From Paracoccus sp. IB05 (lineage in GTDB: Bacteria; Pseudomonadota; Alphaproteobacteria; Rhodobacterales; Rhodobacteraceae), in NCBI RefSeq assembly GCF_016405985.1, contig NZ_JAEFCF010000011.1:1-64000 (forward strand): DNA of 64,000 bases. The letters are read 5' to 3'. The translations under genes were made by a program, and so were the position numbers. A model generated the notes under the pieces. The model saw nothing but the letters and a program-made list of their open reading frames with translations, was not told the origin of the DNA and did not search any database. Positions 53,862 through 64,000 of this stretch are shown in pieces. Position 1 is the first letter of the stretch, and each line of letters starts with the position of its first letter.

Positions 53862-54821
53862 ATGCGCCAGACCGAACTCCTTGCCGCGACCGATCACGGC
53901 ATTGCCCGCGCGGCCCGGCTCCTGCGCGGGGGCGAACTGGTCGCCTTCCCCTCCGAGACGGTCTACGGGCTCGGGGGGGATGCGCGTCTCGACAGCACAG
54001 TCGCGCGGATTTTCGAGGCCAAGGGACGGCCCTCTTTCAACCCGCTGATCGCGCATCTGCCGGATCTGGCGGCGGCAGAGCACTATGTGACCTTCACGCC
54101 AGAGGCGCTTTTGCTGGCGGAACATTTCTGGCCGGGCCCCCTGACACTGGTGCTGCCGCTCAGGCCCGGCGCGGGGATCTCGCCGCTGGCGACGGCGGGG
54201 CTGGAAACGCTTGCGGTGCGGGTGCCGGCGCATCCGGTGGCGCGCGCCCTGCTGCGCGCGTTCGGCGGCCCGCTGGCAGGGCCCTCGGCCAATCCCTCGG
54301 GCCGGGTCTCGCCGACCAGGGCATCACATGTGATGGCCGGGCTGGAAGGCCGGATCGCGGCAGTGCTGGATGGCGGCGCCTGCGAGGTCGGGGTGGAATC
54401 GACGATCCTGGGCTTTGGCGACGGGGTCCGGCTCTTGCGGCCCGGCGGCCTGCCCGTCGAAGCCCTGGAAACCGTGCTGGGGCAGCGGATCGCACCGCAT
54501 ATGACGCCGAAAGCACCTGACCGCCCCACGGCGCCCGGCCAGCTCGGGTCGCATTACGCGCCGGGCGCGCTGGTGCGACTGGAGGCAAGAGCCGCCGAGA
54601 CCGGCGAGATTCTCATAGGCTTCGGCGAGGTAAAAGGCGATCTGACCCTGTCTGAACATGGTGACCTCGTGGAGGCTGCGGCGCGGCTCTTTCATATCCT
54701 GCGCGAAGCCGATGTGCTTGCAGGGACAGAAGGCCGCATCGCCTTTGCGCCGATCCCGGAAACCGGACTTGGCCAGGCCATCAATGATCGCCTGCGCCGG
54801 GCCGCCGCGCCCCGCCCGTAA
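53862..54821 (+). CDS. L-threonylcarbamoyladenylate synthase (Sua5/TsaC)
   Basis: Makes the threonylcarbamoyl-AMP used for t6A modification of tRNAs that read ANN codons. The 319-residue long form has the YrdC domain (FPSETVYGLGGDARLDS at about 29-45, GRPSFNPLIAHL, and SANPSGRVSPTRASHV) plus a C-terminal Sua5 domain with GQLGSHYAPGA. Starts at 53832 and 53847 are also possible; the ATG at 53862 gives the closest family length. It is divergent from the acyl-CoA dehydrogenase gene. Confidence 0.93.
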   Translation: MRQTELLAATDHGIARAARLLRGGELVAFPSETVYGLGGDARLDSTVARIFEAKGRPSFNPLIAHLPDLAAAEHYVTFTPEALLLAEHFWPGPLTLVLPLRPGAGISPLATAGLETLAVRVPAHPVARALLRAFGGPLAGPSANPSGRVSPTRASHVMAGLEGRIAAVLDGGACEVGVESTILGFGDGVRLLRPGGLPVEALETVLGQRIAPHMTPKAPDRPTAPGQLGSHYAPGALVRLEARAAETGEILIGFGEVKGDLTLSEHGDLVEAAARLFHILREADVLAGTEGRIAFAPIPETGLGQAINDRLRRAAAPRP

Positions 54822-54823
54822 CG

Positions 54824-54879
54824 GGCGCCGGTTTCTTCAACAAGAAACCGGTCCGGAATTCGTCACGAATTCCGGCGCC
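54824..54879. repeat. Two adjacent long palindromes, copy 2
   Basis: Palindrome one: 10-bp arms 54828-54837 and 54842-54851 (CCGGTTTCTT type). Palindrome two: 11-bp arms 54853-54863 and 54865-54875 around a single base. GGCGCCGG at 54824-54831 and CCGGCGCC at 54872-54879 form an outer inverted repeat. Same design as 25512-25556; it lies between sua5 and dnaX, where it may terminate sua5. Confidence 0.75.
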
Positions 54880-54943
54880 AGCGGCAGCCGGTTGCCGAAA
54901 GCAATGCCGGTGCTTAGATTGAGCCAGAGCCACAGGAGGCCAG

Positions 54944-56743
<1,800 letters not shown>

Positions 56744-56798
56744 CCCTGCCCGCAGCCTGGGGCGCAGCAGTCAGCGGCAAACACAAAGGAAGAAACCG

Positions 56799-57152
56799 AT
56801 GTTCAAAGGTCTTGGTGGTCTCGGCGGGATTGGCGATATGGCCAAAATGATGAAAGCCGCCCAGGAAATGCAGACGAAAATGGCCGATCTGCAGGAGAGC
56901 CTCGCAAACAGCGTGGTGGTGGGCGAAAGCGGCGCCGGCCTCGTGAAGGCGCGCGCGACCTGCAAGGGCGATGTGACCGGGCTTGATATCGACCCGTCGA
57001 TCCTGGTGCCTTCGGAAAAGGAAGTGCTGGAGGATCTGATTCTCGCCGCGATCCGCGATGCCCAGTCGCGCGCCGCCACGAAATCGGCAGATGAGATGCG
57101 CCGCCTGACTGAACAGCTCGGGCTGCCGGCCGATATGAAACTTCCGTTCTGA
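56799..57152 (+). CDS. ebfC: YbaB/EbfC nucleoid-associated protein
   Basis: A 117-residue DNA-binding dimer of the YbaB family, with the N-terminal helix [20 protein letters not shown] and the [19 protein letters not shown] beta region. Its position between dnaX and recR is conserved across bacteria. The ATG at 56799 has AAAGGAAG upstream; the longer frame is the dnaX tail. It probably coats DNA and helps organise the nucleoid or repair. Confidence 0.93.
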   Translation: MFKGLGGLGGIGDMAKMMKAAQEMQTKMADLQESLANSVVVGESGAGLVKARATCKGDVTGLDIDPSILVPSEKEVLEDLILAAIRDAQSRAATKSADEMRRLTEQLGLPADMKLPF

Positions 57153-57165
57153 CGCCGGCGACCCT

Positions 57166-57771
57166 GTGACGCGCCCCCCTGACGAGACCGGGATCGAAAC
57201 GCTGATCCAGCTGATGTCGCGGCTGCCGGGCCTCGGTCCGCGCTCGGCCCGGCGCGCGGTGCTGGCCATGCTGAAACGCCGCGCTCAGGTCATGGCGCCG
57301 CTGGCGCAATCGCTGGCCGAAGTGGCGCTGAACGCCCGCGACTGCCGGATTTGCGGCAATATCTCGACCGCTGATCTCTGCCCGATCTGCCAGGACCCGT
57401 CCCGGGCCACCGGAGAGCTTTGCGTGGTCGAAGATGTCGCCGATCTCTGGGCCCTGGAACGCGCAGGCGTGTTTCGCGGCCGCTACCAGGTGCTCGGAGG
57501 CACACTTTCGGCGCTGGACGGGCTTGGCCCCGAAGAGCTGGGCATCCCGCGACTTGTCGCAAGGGTCTCGGACGAGGCGGTCACCGAAGTGATCCTCGCG
57601 CTGAGCGCAACCATCGACGCCCAAACCACCGCGCATTACATCGCCGATGCGCTGACGGTCACCACAGCGCAAATCACCACGCTTGCCCAGGGCGTGCCGG
57701 TCGGCGGCGAACTCGACCATCTCGATGACGGCACGCTTGGAGCCGCCTTGCGGGCGCGGCGCAAACTCTGA
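57166..57771 (+). CDS. recR: Recombination protein RecR
   Basis: A ring-forming protein that with RecO (RecF) loads RecA at single-strand gaps. The 201-residue protein has an N-terminal HhH stretch ([21 protein letters not shown]), a zinc finger ([16 protein letters not shown] at about 58-73) and a Toprim domain beginning [14 protein letters not shown]. The start is a GTG at 57166, 13 bp after ebfC's stop. Confidence 0.94.
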   Translation: MTRPPDETGIETLIQLMSRLPGLGPRSARRAVLAMLKRRAQVMAPLAQSLAEVALNARDCRICGNISTADLCPICQDPSRATGELCVVEDVADLWALERAGVFRGRYQVLGGTLSALDGLGPEELGIPRLVARVSDEAVTEVILALSATIDAQTTAHYIADALTVTTAQITTLAQGVPVGGELDHLDDGTLGAALRARRKL

Positions 57772-57810
57772 GATCGCAGGGCTATTTGCAGTCTGCGGAT
57801 GCCTCCGGCG

Positions 57811-57912
57811 GGGATATTTAAGGACAGAAAATTCAGCAATTCTTCTGCCTCATTTTCTGTCTTTCAATATCCCGGGGGTGAGCGGCAGAGCCGCGAGGGG
57901 GCGGGCCCCCTC
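57811..57912. repeat. Dispersed intergenic repeat, inverted dimer 2
   Basis: Two 22-nt arms (57811-57832 and 57852-57873), pairing at 20 positions by Watson-Crick plus one G-U and one mismatch. The left flank GATGCCTCCGGCGGGGATAT is shared with dimer 1. To the right a GAGGGGGC-gg-GCCCCCTC hairpin (57895-57912) follows. Same family as 3957-4001, 8693-8752 and 35659-35756. Located after recR, before accD. Confidence 0.78.
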
Positions 57913-58017
57913 TTCGCCACCAGCCCCAGGCCTTTGCATTGCATTCAGGGCGCCGGGGCCTTATCTCGGAACCCGAACCTCAGACCCCCGAAACGTCCCC
58001 GGTGGAAAGGCCTGCAT

Positions 58018-58950
58018 ATGAACTGGATCACCAATTACGTCCGCCCGAAGATCAACTCGCTCTTCTCGCGGCGCGAGGTGCCCGAGAACCTGTGGACCAA
58101 ATGTCCGGAATGCGGAACCATGCTGTTCCATCGCGAGCTCGAGGCCAATCTCAATGTCTGCTCGAATTGCGATCACCATATGGCGATCAGCCCGCGGGAT
58201 CGCTTTACCGCGCTGTTCGACGGCGGCATTTTTACGGAAGTTAAGGTTCCCGAACCCATCGCCGATCCGCTGCATTTCCGCGACCAGAAGAAATATCCCG
58301 ACCGCCTGAAAGCCGCGCAGAAATCGACCGGCGAGAAAGAGGCGATGCTGGTCGCCGAGGGCGAGATCGGCCGCACCCCCATTGTCGCCGCCGCCCAGGA
58401 TTTCGCCTTTATCGGCGGCTCGCTGTCGATGTATGTCGGCAATGCCTTCATCGCCGGCGCCGAGCGCGCGGTTCAGATGAAGAAGCCCTTCGTGGTCTTT
58501 TCCGCCGCCGGCGGCGCCCGGATGCAGGAGGGGATCCTGGCCCTTATGCAGATGCCGCGCACGACCGTGGCGATCCAGATGCTGAAAGAGGCGGGGCTTC
58601 CCTATATTGTGGTGCTGACGCATCCGACCACCGGCGGTGTCACGGCCTCTTACGCGATGCTGGGCGATGTGCAGATCGCCGAACCCAATGCGCTGATCTG
58701 CTTCGCCGGGCCGCGCGTGATCGAGCAGACCATCCGCGAAAAGCTCCCCGAAGGGTTCCAGCGCGCCGAATATCTGCTGGATCACGGCATGCTTGACCGT
58801 GTGACCCATCGCAAATCCCTGCGGGAAGAGCTGATCACCATCCTCAGGATGCTCACCGGCCAGCCCCCGGCGATCCGCGCCGATCTCGCCGCGCCCGAGC
58901 CGGCCCCGGTCGGGACCACGGCTCCGGCCTCCGAAACACTCAAAAGCTGA
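58018..58950 (+). CDS. accD: Acetyl-CoA carboxylase carboxyltransferase subunit beta
   Basis: The beta subunit of the carboxyltransferase making malonyl-CoA. The 310-residue protein has the zinc ribbon with Cys29, Cys32, Cys48 and Cys51, then the crotonase-like body ([38 protein letters not shown]). The start is the ATG at 58018; the frame extends farther upstream without a better start. It begins a group accD-ydhR-like-folC; accD-folC neighbourhood is conserved in many alphaproteobacteria. Confidence 0.94.
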   Translation: MNWITNYVRPKINSLFSRREVPENLWTKCPECGTMLFHRELEANLNVCSNCDHHMAISPRDRFTALFDGGIFTEVKVPEPIADPLHFRDQKKYPDRLKAAQKSTGEKEAMLVAEGEIGRTPIVAAAQDFAFIGGSLSMYVGNAFIAGAERAVQMKKPFVVFSAAGGARMQEGILALMQMPRTTVAIQMLKEAGLPYIVVLTHPTTGGVTASYAMLGDVQIAEPNALICFAGPRVIEQTIREKLPEGFQRAEYLLDHGMLDRVTHRKSLREELITILRMLTGQPPAIRADLAAPEPAPVGTTAPASETLKS

Positions 58951-58969
58951 GCCAGGAAAGGCATTCGCA

Positions 58970-59275
58970 ATGTCTGTCACACTTCTTCAGTTCGACTTCC
59001 CCTTCACCGGCCCCTGGGGGGCCGGGATGACTGCGGCCATGGAGGACCTGGCACAGGACATCGCCGGAGAGCCGGGGCTTTTGTGGAAGATCTGGACGGA
59101 GAACCAGGACAGCGGCCGTGCAGGCGGGGTCTACCTCTTCGCCTCGGCTGACGCGGCAGAGGCTTACCGCGTGAAACATTCGGCCCGGCTCGCAGCCTTC
59201 GGCATCACCGGCATTGTCGCGCATGCTTTTGCGGTGAATGACGCGCTGTCCGCCATCACACGCGCGCCGCTCTGA
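58970..59275 (+). CDS. YdhR-like putative monooxygenase
   Basis: A 101-residue alpha/beta (ferredoxin-like, ABM) protein resembling E. coli YdhR: an LLQFDFPFTGPWG first strand, the LLWKIWTENQDSGRAGGVYLF middle and the DAAEAYRVKHSARLAAFG helix. No cofactor motif; related proteins dimerise and may act on aromatic compounds, but this is unproved. It sits between accD and folC with short gaps on either side, so it is part of that operon. Confidence 0.78.
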   Translation: MSVTLLQFDFPFTGPWGAGMTAAMEDLAQDIAGEPGLLWKIWTENQDSGRAGGVYLFASADAAEAYRVKHSARLAAFGITGIVAHAFAVNDALSAITRAPL

Positions 59276-59276
59276 G

Positions 59277-60560
59277 ATGACCATGCCAGACAGCACCGGA
59301 TCGGATGCGATCCTTGAGCGGATGATGAGCTTTCATCCAAAAATCATCGACCTGACGCTTGATCGCGTGCATCGCCTGCTGGCCGCTCTCGGCCACCCGG
59401 AGCGCAACCTGCCACCGGTGATCCATCTCGCGGGCACCAATGGCAAGGGCTCGACCCAGGCGATGATCCGCGCCGGGCTCGAGGCCTCGGGCGCAAAGGT
59501 CCATGCCTATACCTCGCCGCATCTGGCCCGGTTCCACGAGCGGATCCGGCTCGCGGGCGAGCTGATTTCGGAACCGGCGCTGATGGCGCTGCTGGATGAA
59601 TGCATTGCCGCCAATGGCGGTGAGCCGATCACATTTTTCGAAATCACCACCGTCGCGGCAATGCTCGCTTTCTCGCGGGTCCCGGCAGATTTCACGCTGC
59701 TTGAGGTCGGGCTTGGCGGGCGGCTTGATGCCACCAATGTCGTAGACCAGCCGCGCCTGACGATCCTCACGCCGGTCTCGGTCGACCATCAGCAATATCT
59801 CGGCGAGACGCTGCCCGAGATCGCCGGCGAGAAAGCCGGGATCATCAAGCGCGGTGTGCCTGTCGTGGTCGGGCCCCAGGAAGAGGCGGGCCTCGCGGTG
59901 ATCGAGGCAAAGGCCGCCCGTCTTGGCGCACCGGTCTTTGCCTTCGGTCAGCACTGGCAGATCGCCGAAGAGCGCGGCCGTATGGTTTACCAGGACGAAA
60001 ACGGCCTGCTGGATCTGCCCCTGCCCAATCTGCCGGGGCCGCATCAGATCCAGAATGCCGGGGCGGCAATTGCCGCGCTGCGCCATCTCGGCCGGGATGA
60101 GGCCGCCTGCGAGGCCGCCGTCACCCGCGCCATCTGGCCCGCCCGGATGCAACGTCTGACACAAGGCCCGCTTGCGGCATCGGCGCCGGGCATTGAGCTC
60201 TGGCTTGACGGCGGCCACAATCCGGCGGGCGGCGAAGCGGTGGCGGCAACGCTGGCCCGGATGCCGGCGCGCGACACTTACGCGATTTGCGGCATGCTCA
60301 ACACCAAGGATGTGACGGGCTATATGCGCCCGCTCGCCCCCGCACTGCGGCGCCTGATCGCGGTCGAGATCCCGGGCGAGCCAAATACCCTGCCGGCCAC
60401 GGCAACGCGCGATGCGGCTGCAACCGCCGGGATCCCTGCCGCAGTTGCAGGATCCGTCCAGGCCGCGCTTGACGAAATCGCCGCCGGGGCGCCTGAGGCA
60501 CGGGTGTTGATCTGCGGCTCGCTCTATCTCGCGGGGCAGATCCTCAAGGAGAATGGCTGA
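59277..60560 (+). CDS. folC: Folylpolyglutamate/dihydrofolate synthase
   Basis: A Mur-ligase-type enzyme adding glutamate to dihydropteroate and folates. The 427-residue protein has the P-loop HLAGTNGKGST at about 50-60, the YTSPHLARFHERIRL omega loop, VGLGGRLDATN, and a C-terminal domain with LDGGHNPAGGEAVAATLA. Start ATG at 59277, or 59283; the stop of the preceding gene is 1 bp away. It ends the accD group. Confidence 0.94.
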   Translation: MTMPDSTGSDAILERMMSFHPKIIDLTLDRVHRLLAALGHPERNLPPVIHLAGTNGKGSTQAMIRAGLEASGAKVHAYTSPHLARFHERIRLAGELISEPALMALLDECIAANGGEPITFFEITTVAAMLAFSRVPADFTLLEVGLGGRLDATNVVDQPRLTILTPVSVDHQQYLGETLPEIAGEKAGIIKRGVPVVVGPQEEAGLAVIEAKAARLGAPVFAFGQHWQIAEERGRMVYQDENGLLDLPLPNLPGPHQIQNAGAAIAALRHLGRDEAACEAAVTRAIWPARMQRLTQGPLAASAPGIELWLDGGHNPAGGEAVAATLARMPARDTYAICGMLNTKDVTGYMRPLAPALRRLIAVEIPGEPNTLPATATRDAAATAGIPAAVAGSVQAALDEIAAGAPEARVLICGSLYLAGQILKENG

Positions 60561-60759
60561 GCCAGGCGCCCGGCCATTTCTTTGCAGAATTCAGTGCCTG
60601 AGGACCGTTTCGCGTTTCGGCTGCCGCGGATGCACGCCTGCCATCCTCGCATAATTGCCAGGGTGGTCTTCAGGCTCCTTAACCGGAGCGGGGTGCCATT
60701 GATCTGATTGACTGACCAAAAGACCGGACACTGCCATAAGCCCAGGAAAGGGTCGGACC

Positions 60760-61218
60760 CTGATTACCCGAATTGCCGACGCCCGAGACTTGCCGGCTTT
60801 GCGGGACCTGTTCCTGCGATCAAGACGCTCGGCCTTCGTCTGGGAGGTGCCTTCCTCGCTGCGTGCAGAGGATTTCGACATCCAGACAGTCGATGAGTTG
60901 AAATTTGTCGCAGTGGATGCCGGTCGGATTCTGGGGTTCATCTCGGTCTGGGAACCTGACCGATTCATCCATCACCTGCATGTTGACCCAGAACTTCCAC
61001 GCCGTGGCATCGGGTCAGCCCTTCTCAGGGCCTTGCCCGGCTGGCCGACCGCCCCCTACCGTCTCAAATGCGTCGCAGTGAACACCCCGGCACTTGCGTT
61101 CTATCGGGCAAATCAGTTCACGCAGGCAGGTGATGGCCATGCGGATGGTCAGGATTATCTGCTGCTTGAGTCGGGCGGTGTCCCGCCCCCTTTAGCGGCG
61201 CCCGGGCCCCGCCTGTGA
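60760..61218 (+). CDS. GNAT acetyltransferase, start codon unclear
   Basis: A protein of about 152 residues with the GNAT pattern: first strand ITRIADARDLPALRDLFL, acetyl-CoA loop LPRRGIGSALLRAL and VAVNTPALAFYRANQF near the end. The complete first strand needs a start at 60760, where the codon is CTG; GGAAAGG lies 8 bp upstream. The first usual start is TTG at 60790, which would cut into the fold. So either CTG is used or the start has been lost. Substrate unknown; the gene is solitary. Confidence 0.7.
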   Translation: MITRIADARDLPALRDLFLRSRRSAFVWEVPSSLRAEDFDIQTVDELKFVAVDAGRILGFISVWEPDRFIHHLHVDPELPRRGIGSALLRALPGWPTAPYRLKCVAVNTPALAFYRANQFTQAGDGHADGQDYLLLESGGVPPPLAAPGPRL

Positions 61219-61350
61219 TCCTGCACAAGCGCAACCCTGCGTCCCTCAGGGAATGGCTGGCCTCGGCTCTTTGCAGCTGACAGATTGCCGCCGAGGCGGG
61301 CTGGCCTGCCGTTTATGGCCAGCCCAGAGGACGCACGGAGAGCACGCGCC

Positions 61351-61977
61351 TCAGCCTTTCGCCCCGTAGCGCGCCATGAACATCTCCACCGTGGCCGCAA
61401 CCGCGCGCTCAATCTCTTCGGGATGGATATCATCGACGAGGTTCAGCATCGCCCGGTCATGGACTGTCGATTTCGCCAGCTGCACGAACTGATCCACCGC
61501 AATATCGAAATCCGCGATCTCCAGCTCGCCGCGTGCCGCCAGCTCGCGCAGGCGGATCTCCAGCCGCCCTCTGACGATCCCCGGCCCGTTCACATAGAAC
61601 TGCCGCGCAAGTTCGGGAAAGCGCGACACTTCGCCCACCACCAGCCGGAAGAGCTGCCGCCCGAAATCCGACAGCGCAAAGCGGATCACCCGCCGCGAGG
61701 ACTGGGCCAGAAACTCGCGCGCCGGGGGCGTCTGCGTCATATCCGCCTCGGCAAGGCTGGCCTGGCGCTGGCATTCGGCGCTGAACACCTCGGCAAACAT
61801 CACGCGTTTGTCGGGGAAGTAGGAATAGAGCGTGGCCTTGGAAACCCCGGCCTCGCGGGCGATCTCATCTACCGATGCGCCTTCAAACCCATCGCGCAGG
61901 AAAACACGCAATGCGCCTTCCTGAACCTGATCAAATTTTCGGCCTCTGCGGACCTCGGAGTCGGAAATACATGTCAT
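61351..61977 (-). CDS. TetR-family transcriptional regulator
   Basis: A 208-residue repressor: the HTH spans about 12-58 (VQEGALRVFLRDGFEGASVDEIAREAGVSKATLYSYF pattern, here only partly quoted in family terms), followed by the ligand-binding helices (TetR_C-type region with FRLVVGEVSRFPELARQFY). The start is the ATG at 61977; the frame to 62094 is longer but lacks a usual start context. It is divergent from mbfA across 182 bp and could regulate it, or an unlinked efflux gene. Confidence 0.85.
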   Translation of the reverse strand: MTCISDSEVRRGRKFDQVQEGALRVFLRDGFEGASVDEIAREAGVSKATLYSYFPDKRVMFAEVFSAECQRQASLAEADMTQTPPAREFLAQSSRRVIRFALSDFGRQLFRLVVGEVSRFPELARQFYVNGPGIVRGRLEIRLRELAARGELEIADFDIAVDQFVQLAKSTVHDRAMLNLVDDIHPEEIERAVAATVEMFMARYGAKG

Positions 61978-62159
61978 AACAGCAGCATCATGGCCGCGGG
62001 TCGGGCAGTTGGCAACCATGAGGCTTGTCAATTTGCGCCCGGGCCCGAATTTCCGGCTGGCCTTCCGGCAGCGCAGCAGGCTAGCTGACCGCAATGCAGC
62101 CTATCGCGCAAAGATGGTGCAGGGGTGCTTCAGTGACGTCGCTGTGAGGGAGGTCCGAG

Positions 62160-63137
62160 ATGTTGACCGCGCGCTTATCCCGCCGCCGGCTCCGGGATCT
62201 CTCGGAGACCGAGATCCTCGCACTGGCGATCTCGTCAGAGGAAGATGATGCCCGCATTTACCGCCATTACGCCGACCGTCTCCGGGCGGAATACCCCGCC
62301 AGCGCGGCGGTGTTTGACGGGATGGCGCTTGAGGAAGATGGCCATCGCCGCGCGCTGATCGACCTTTTCACCAGCCGGTTCGGCCAGGTGATCCCACTGA
62401 TCCGGCGCGAACATGTGGCAGGGTTCCATATGCGCAGGCCGGTCTGGCTGAAGGCGCAGATGTCGCTGGACCTGATCCGGGCCGAGGCGGCAAAGATGGA
62501 ACGCGAGGCCGGCGCCTTTTATGAAAGCGCCGCCGCCCATGCCACCGATGCGGCGACGCGCAAATTGCTGGGCGATCTGGCCCAGGCGGAATCGGCCCAT
62601 GAACGGGCAGCCGATCAGCTGACAAAGACCCATCTGAGCGACGATGCCAGTGCTGCCGAGAGCCAGACGGAAAAGCGCCAGTTCATCCTGACCTGGGTGC
62701 AGCCAGGCCTTGCCGGGCTGATGGATGGCTCGGTCTCGACGCTCGCGCCGATCTTCGCCACGGCTTTCGCGACGCAAAACACCCATACGACCTTTCTGGT
62801 GGGGCTGGCCGCCTCGGTCGGCGCCGGGATCTCGATGGGCTTTACCGAGGCCGCGGCGGATGATGGCCGGATCTCGGGGCGCGGCAGCCCGCTCAAGCGC
62901 GGCATCGCGACCGGGGTGATGACGGCCCTTGGCGGGCTCGGCCATGCGCTGCCTTATCTGATCCCGAATTTCCACCTCGCCACCACCATCGCGATGATCG
63001 TGGTGTTCTTCGAACTCTGGGCCATCGCCTGGATCCAGAACCGCTATATGGAGACGCCATTCCTGCGCGCGGCCTTCCAGGTCGTGCTGGGCGGCGCGCT
63101 GGTCTTTGCCGCCGGCGTGCTGATCGGCGGCGGCTAG
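62160..63137 (+). CDS. mbfA: Membrane-bound ferritin-like iron exporter MbfA
   Basis: A fusion of an N-terminal ferritin-like (erythrin-type) domain and a C-terminal CCC1/VIT1-type membrane domain. The 325-residue protein has iron ligands in ISSEEDDARIYRHYADRL at about 24-41, MALEEDGHRRAL at about 55-66 and AESAHERAADQL, then five membrane helices (MDGSVSTLAPIFATAFA; GISMGFTEAAADDGRISGRG). In Bradyrhizobium and Agrobacterium MbfA exports iron and is repressed by Irr under low iron; I did not find a clear Irr box here. GGGAGG precedes the ATG. Confidence 0.9.
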   Translation: MLTARLSRRRLRDLSETEILALAISSEEDDARIYRHYADRLRAEYPASAAVFDGMALEEDGHRRALIDLFTSRFGQVIPLIRREHVAGFHMRRPVWLKAQMSLDLIRAEAAKMEREAGAFYESAAAHATDAATRKLLGDLAQAESAHERAADQLTKTHLSDDASAAESQTEKRQFILTWVQPGLAGLMDGSVSTLAPIFATAFATQNTHTTFLVGLAASVGAGISMGFTEAAADDGRISGRGSPLKRGIATGVMTALGGLGHALPYLIPNFHLATTIAMIVVFFELWAIAWIQNRYMETPFLRAAFQVVLGGALVFAAGVLIGGG

Positions 63138-63167
63138 CCGCGCCCGCGCCCCTTGCTCCGGCGCGGC
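63137..63167 (+). terminator. Possible mbfA terminator
   Basis: 8-bp arms GCCGCGCC (63137-63144) and GGCGCGGC (63160-63167), directly after the mbfA stop; no T run. Confidence 0.45.
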
Positions 63168-63239
63168 AATATCTCCATGGTGGCGCCAAAGCCGGAGGGG
63201 GCCAGGTTCCGCCTCACCCGGAGACGAAGAGGAGAGACC

Positions 63240-64000
63240 ATGAAGACGATTTCGGAAAACCGTTGCTTTGGTGGGGTGCAGGGCGTCTATAGCCACGCTT
63301 CGGAGACCACGCGGACCGATATGACCTTTGGCCTTTTCCTGCCGGAAGGGGCCGAAGACGGGCCGGTGCCGCTGTTGTGGTATCTCTCGGGCCTGACCTG
63401 CACGCATGAGAATGCGATGGTGAAAGCCGGCGCGCAACGCTGGGCCGCCGAAGCCGGCATCGCGCTGATCTTCCCTGATACCAGCCCGCGCGGCGAGGCT
63501 GTCGCCAATGACGAGGCCTATGATCTGGGCCAGGGCGCCGGCTTCTATGTGAATGCGACCGAAGGCCCCTGGGCCAGGCATTACAAGATGTGGGATTATG
63601 TGACCGATGAGCTGCCGGACCTCGTGTTCCGCGCTTTCCCGCTGGAGGAAGGCCTCCAGGCGATCACCGGCCATTCGATGGGCGGCCATGGCGCGCTGAC
63701 CATCGCAATGAGTTTCCCGGGCCGCTTCTCCTCGGTCTCGGCCTTTTCACCGATCTGCAACCCGATGGCGTCAGACTGGGGCCGCAAACAGTTCACCGCC
63801 TATCTCGGCGCGGATGAGAGCACATGGGCGCCGCATGACGCCTCGGCGCTGATGCGCAAACGTGGCTTTGACGGACCGGTGCTGATCGATCAGGGCACCT
63901 CTGATCAGTTCATTGACCTGCTGAAACCCGAAGCCCTTGCCGCCGCGATGACCGAACGCCGCCAGGGCGGCACCTTCCGGATGCAGAAAGGCTATGACCA
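63240..64000 (+). CDS. fghA: S-formylglutathione hydrolase, truncated by window end
   Basis: Hydrolyses S-formylglutathione to formate and glutathione in formaldehyde detoxification. The visible 253 residues cover most of the usual 275-280. The family signature is LSGLTCTHENAMVKAG at about 50-65, the nucleophile elbow GHSMGGHGAL with Ser146, and the Asp of DQGTSDQF. The ATG at 63240 has GGAGAGACC before it. The C-terminal His and stop lie beyond the edge. Confidence 0.93.
   Translation, partial: MKTISENRCFGGVQGVYSHASETTRTDMTFGLFLPEGAEDGPVPLLWYLSGLTCTHENAMVKAGAQRWAAEAGIALIFPDTSPRGEAVANDEAYDLGQGAGFYVNATEGPWARHYKMWDYVTDELPDLVFRAFPLEEGLQAITGHSMGGHGALTIAMSFPGRFSSVSAFSPICNPMASDWGRKQFTAYLGADESTWAPHDASALMRKRGFDGPVLIDQGTSDQFIDLLKPEALAAAMTERRQGGTFRMQKGYD

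Overview
The window reads as ordinary, densely coded, high-GC chromosome of an alphaproteobacterium, most likely order Rhodobacterales (Rhodobacter/Paracoccus relatives). The evidence is gene content: OlsB/OlsA ornithine-lipid synthesis, ChpT of the CckA-ChpT-CtrA phosphorelay, a 49-residue aa3-type oxidase subunit IV, a TIGR02300-type acidic protein, MbfA, a Suv3-like helicase and CarD. I saw no rRNA, tRNA, CRISPR array, insertion sequence, integrase or phage gene. Codon style is uniform, with the G/C-rich third positions that create many long spurious antisense ORFs. Everything here is from reading the sequence; no database search was run.

Layout. 0-2.1 kb: olsB-olsA (minus). 2.5-3.1 kb: chpT. 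3.2-8.0 kb (minus): an Rrf2 regulator, a small unknown gene, and a sulfate uptake operon (sbp-cysT-cysW-cysA) with inverted repeats upstream. 8.2-11.4 kb: two Lrp/AsnC regulators, a divergent LysE exporter and metY, which incorporates the sulfide made from sulfate. 11.4-15.8 kb: a SIMPL protein and a 1151-residue Ala/Pro-rich membrane protein that looks like an orphan fusion of type II secretion/type IV pilus parts. 15.9-18.3 kb: cobT, cobS (B12 lower-ligand assembly) and nusB. 18.4-20.8 kb: META protein, alpha/beta hydrolase plus SCP2 protein, TPR protein. 20.8-25.4 kb: RNA helicase, S4 RNA-binding protein, fdxA, carD. 25.6-31 kb: ribE, then kpsS, an outer-membrane polysaccharide export lipoprotein and kpsC. 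31-35.6 kb: MATE exporter, ppk2, glutathione S-transferase, luciferase-like oxidoreductase. 35.8-38.9 kb: parE, a secreted nuclease and a small membrane peptide. 39-43.3 kb: MBL hydrolase, a DUF-type protein, coxIV, a lipoprotein, mobA-mobB and a GNAT. 43.3-50 kb: unknown membrane protein, greA, ETF-ubiquinone oxidoreductase, TPR protein, ispE. 50-54.8 kb: TIGR02300 protein, YgjP-like metallopeptidase, GntR regulator, acyl-CoA dehydrogenase, Sua5. 54.9-60.6 kb: dnaX-ebfC-recR, accD, a YdhR-like protein, folC. 60.8-64 kb: GNAT, TetR, mbfA and the start of fghA, cut by the window edge.

The most interesting material is partly non-coding. One dispersed intergenic repeat family has two single copies and two inverted-dimer copies with 22-nt arms. 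A second element type is a pair of back-to-back palindromes of about 22 bp, seen twice. The most unusual protein is the GspL/PilM-like plus GspC/PilP-like fusion at 12326-15781. The sulfate locus also offers a testable regulator-operator pair (Rrf2 and an 8-9-8 inverted repeat). I found no defence island or other obviously new multi-gene system.
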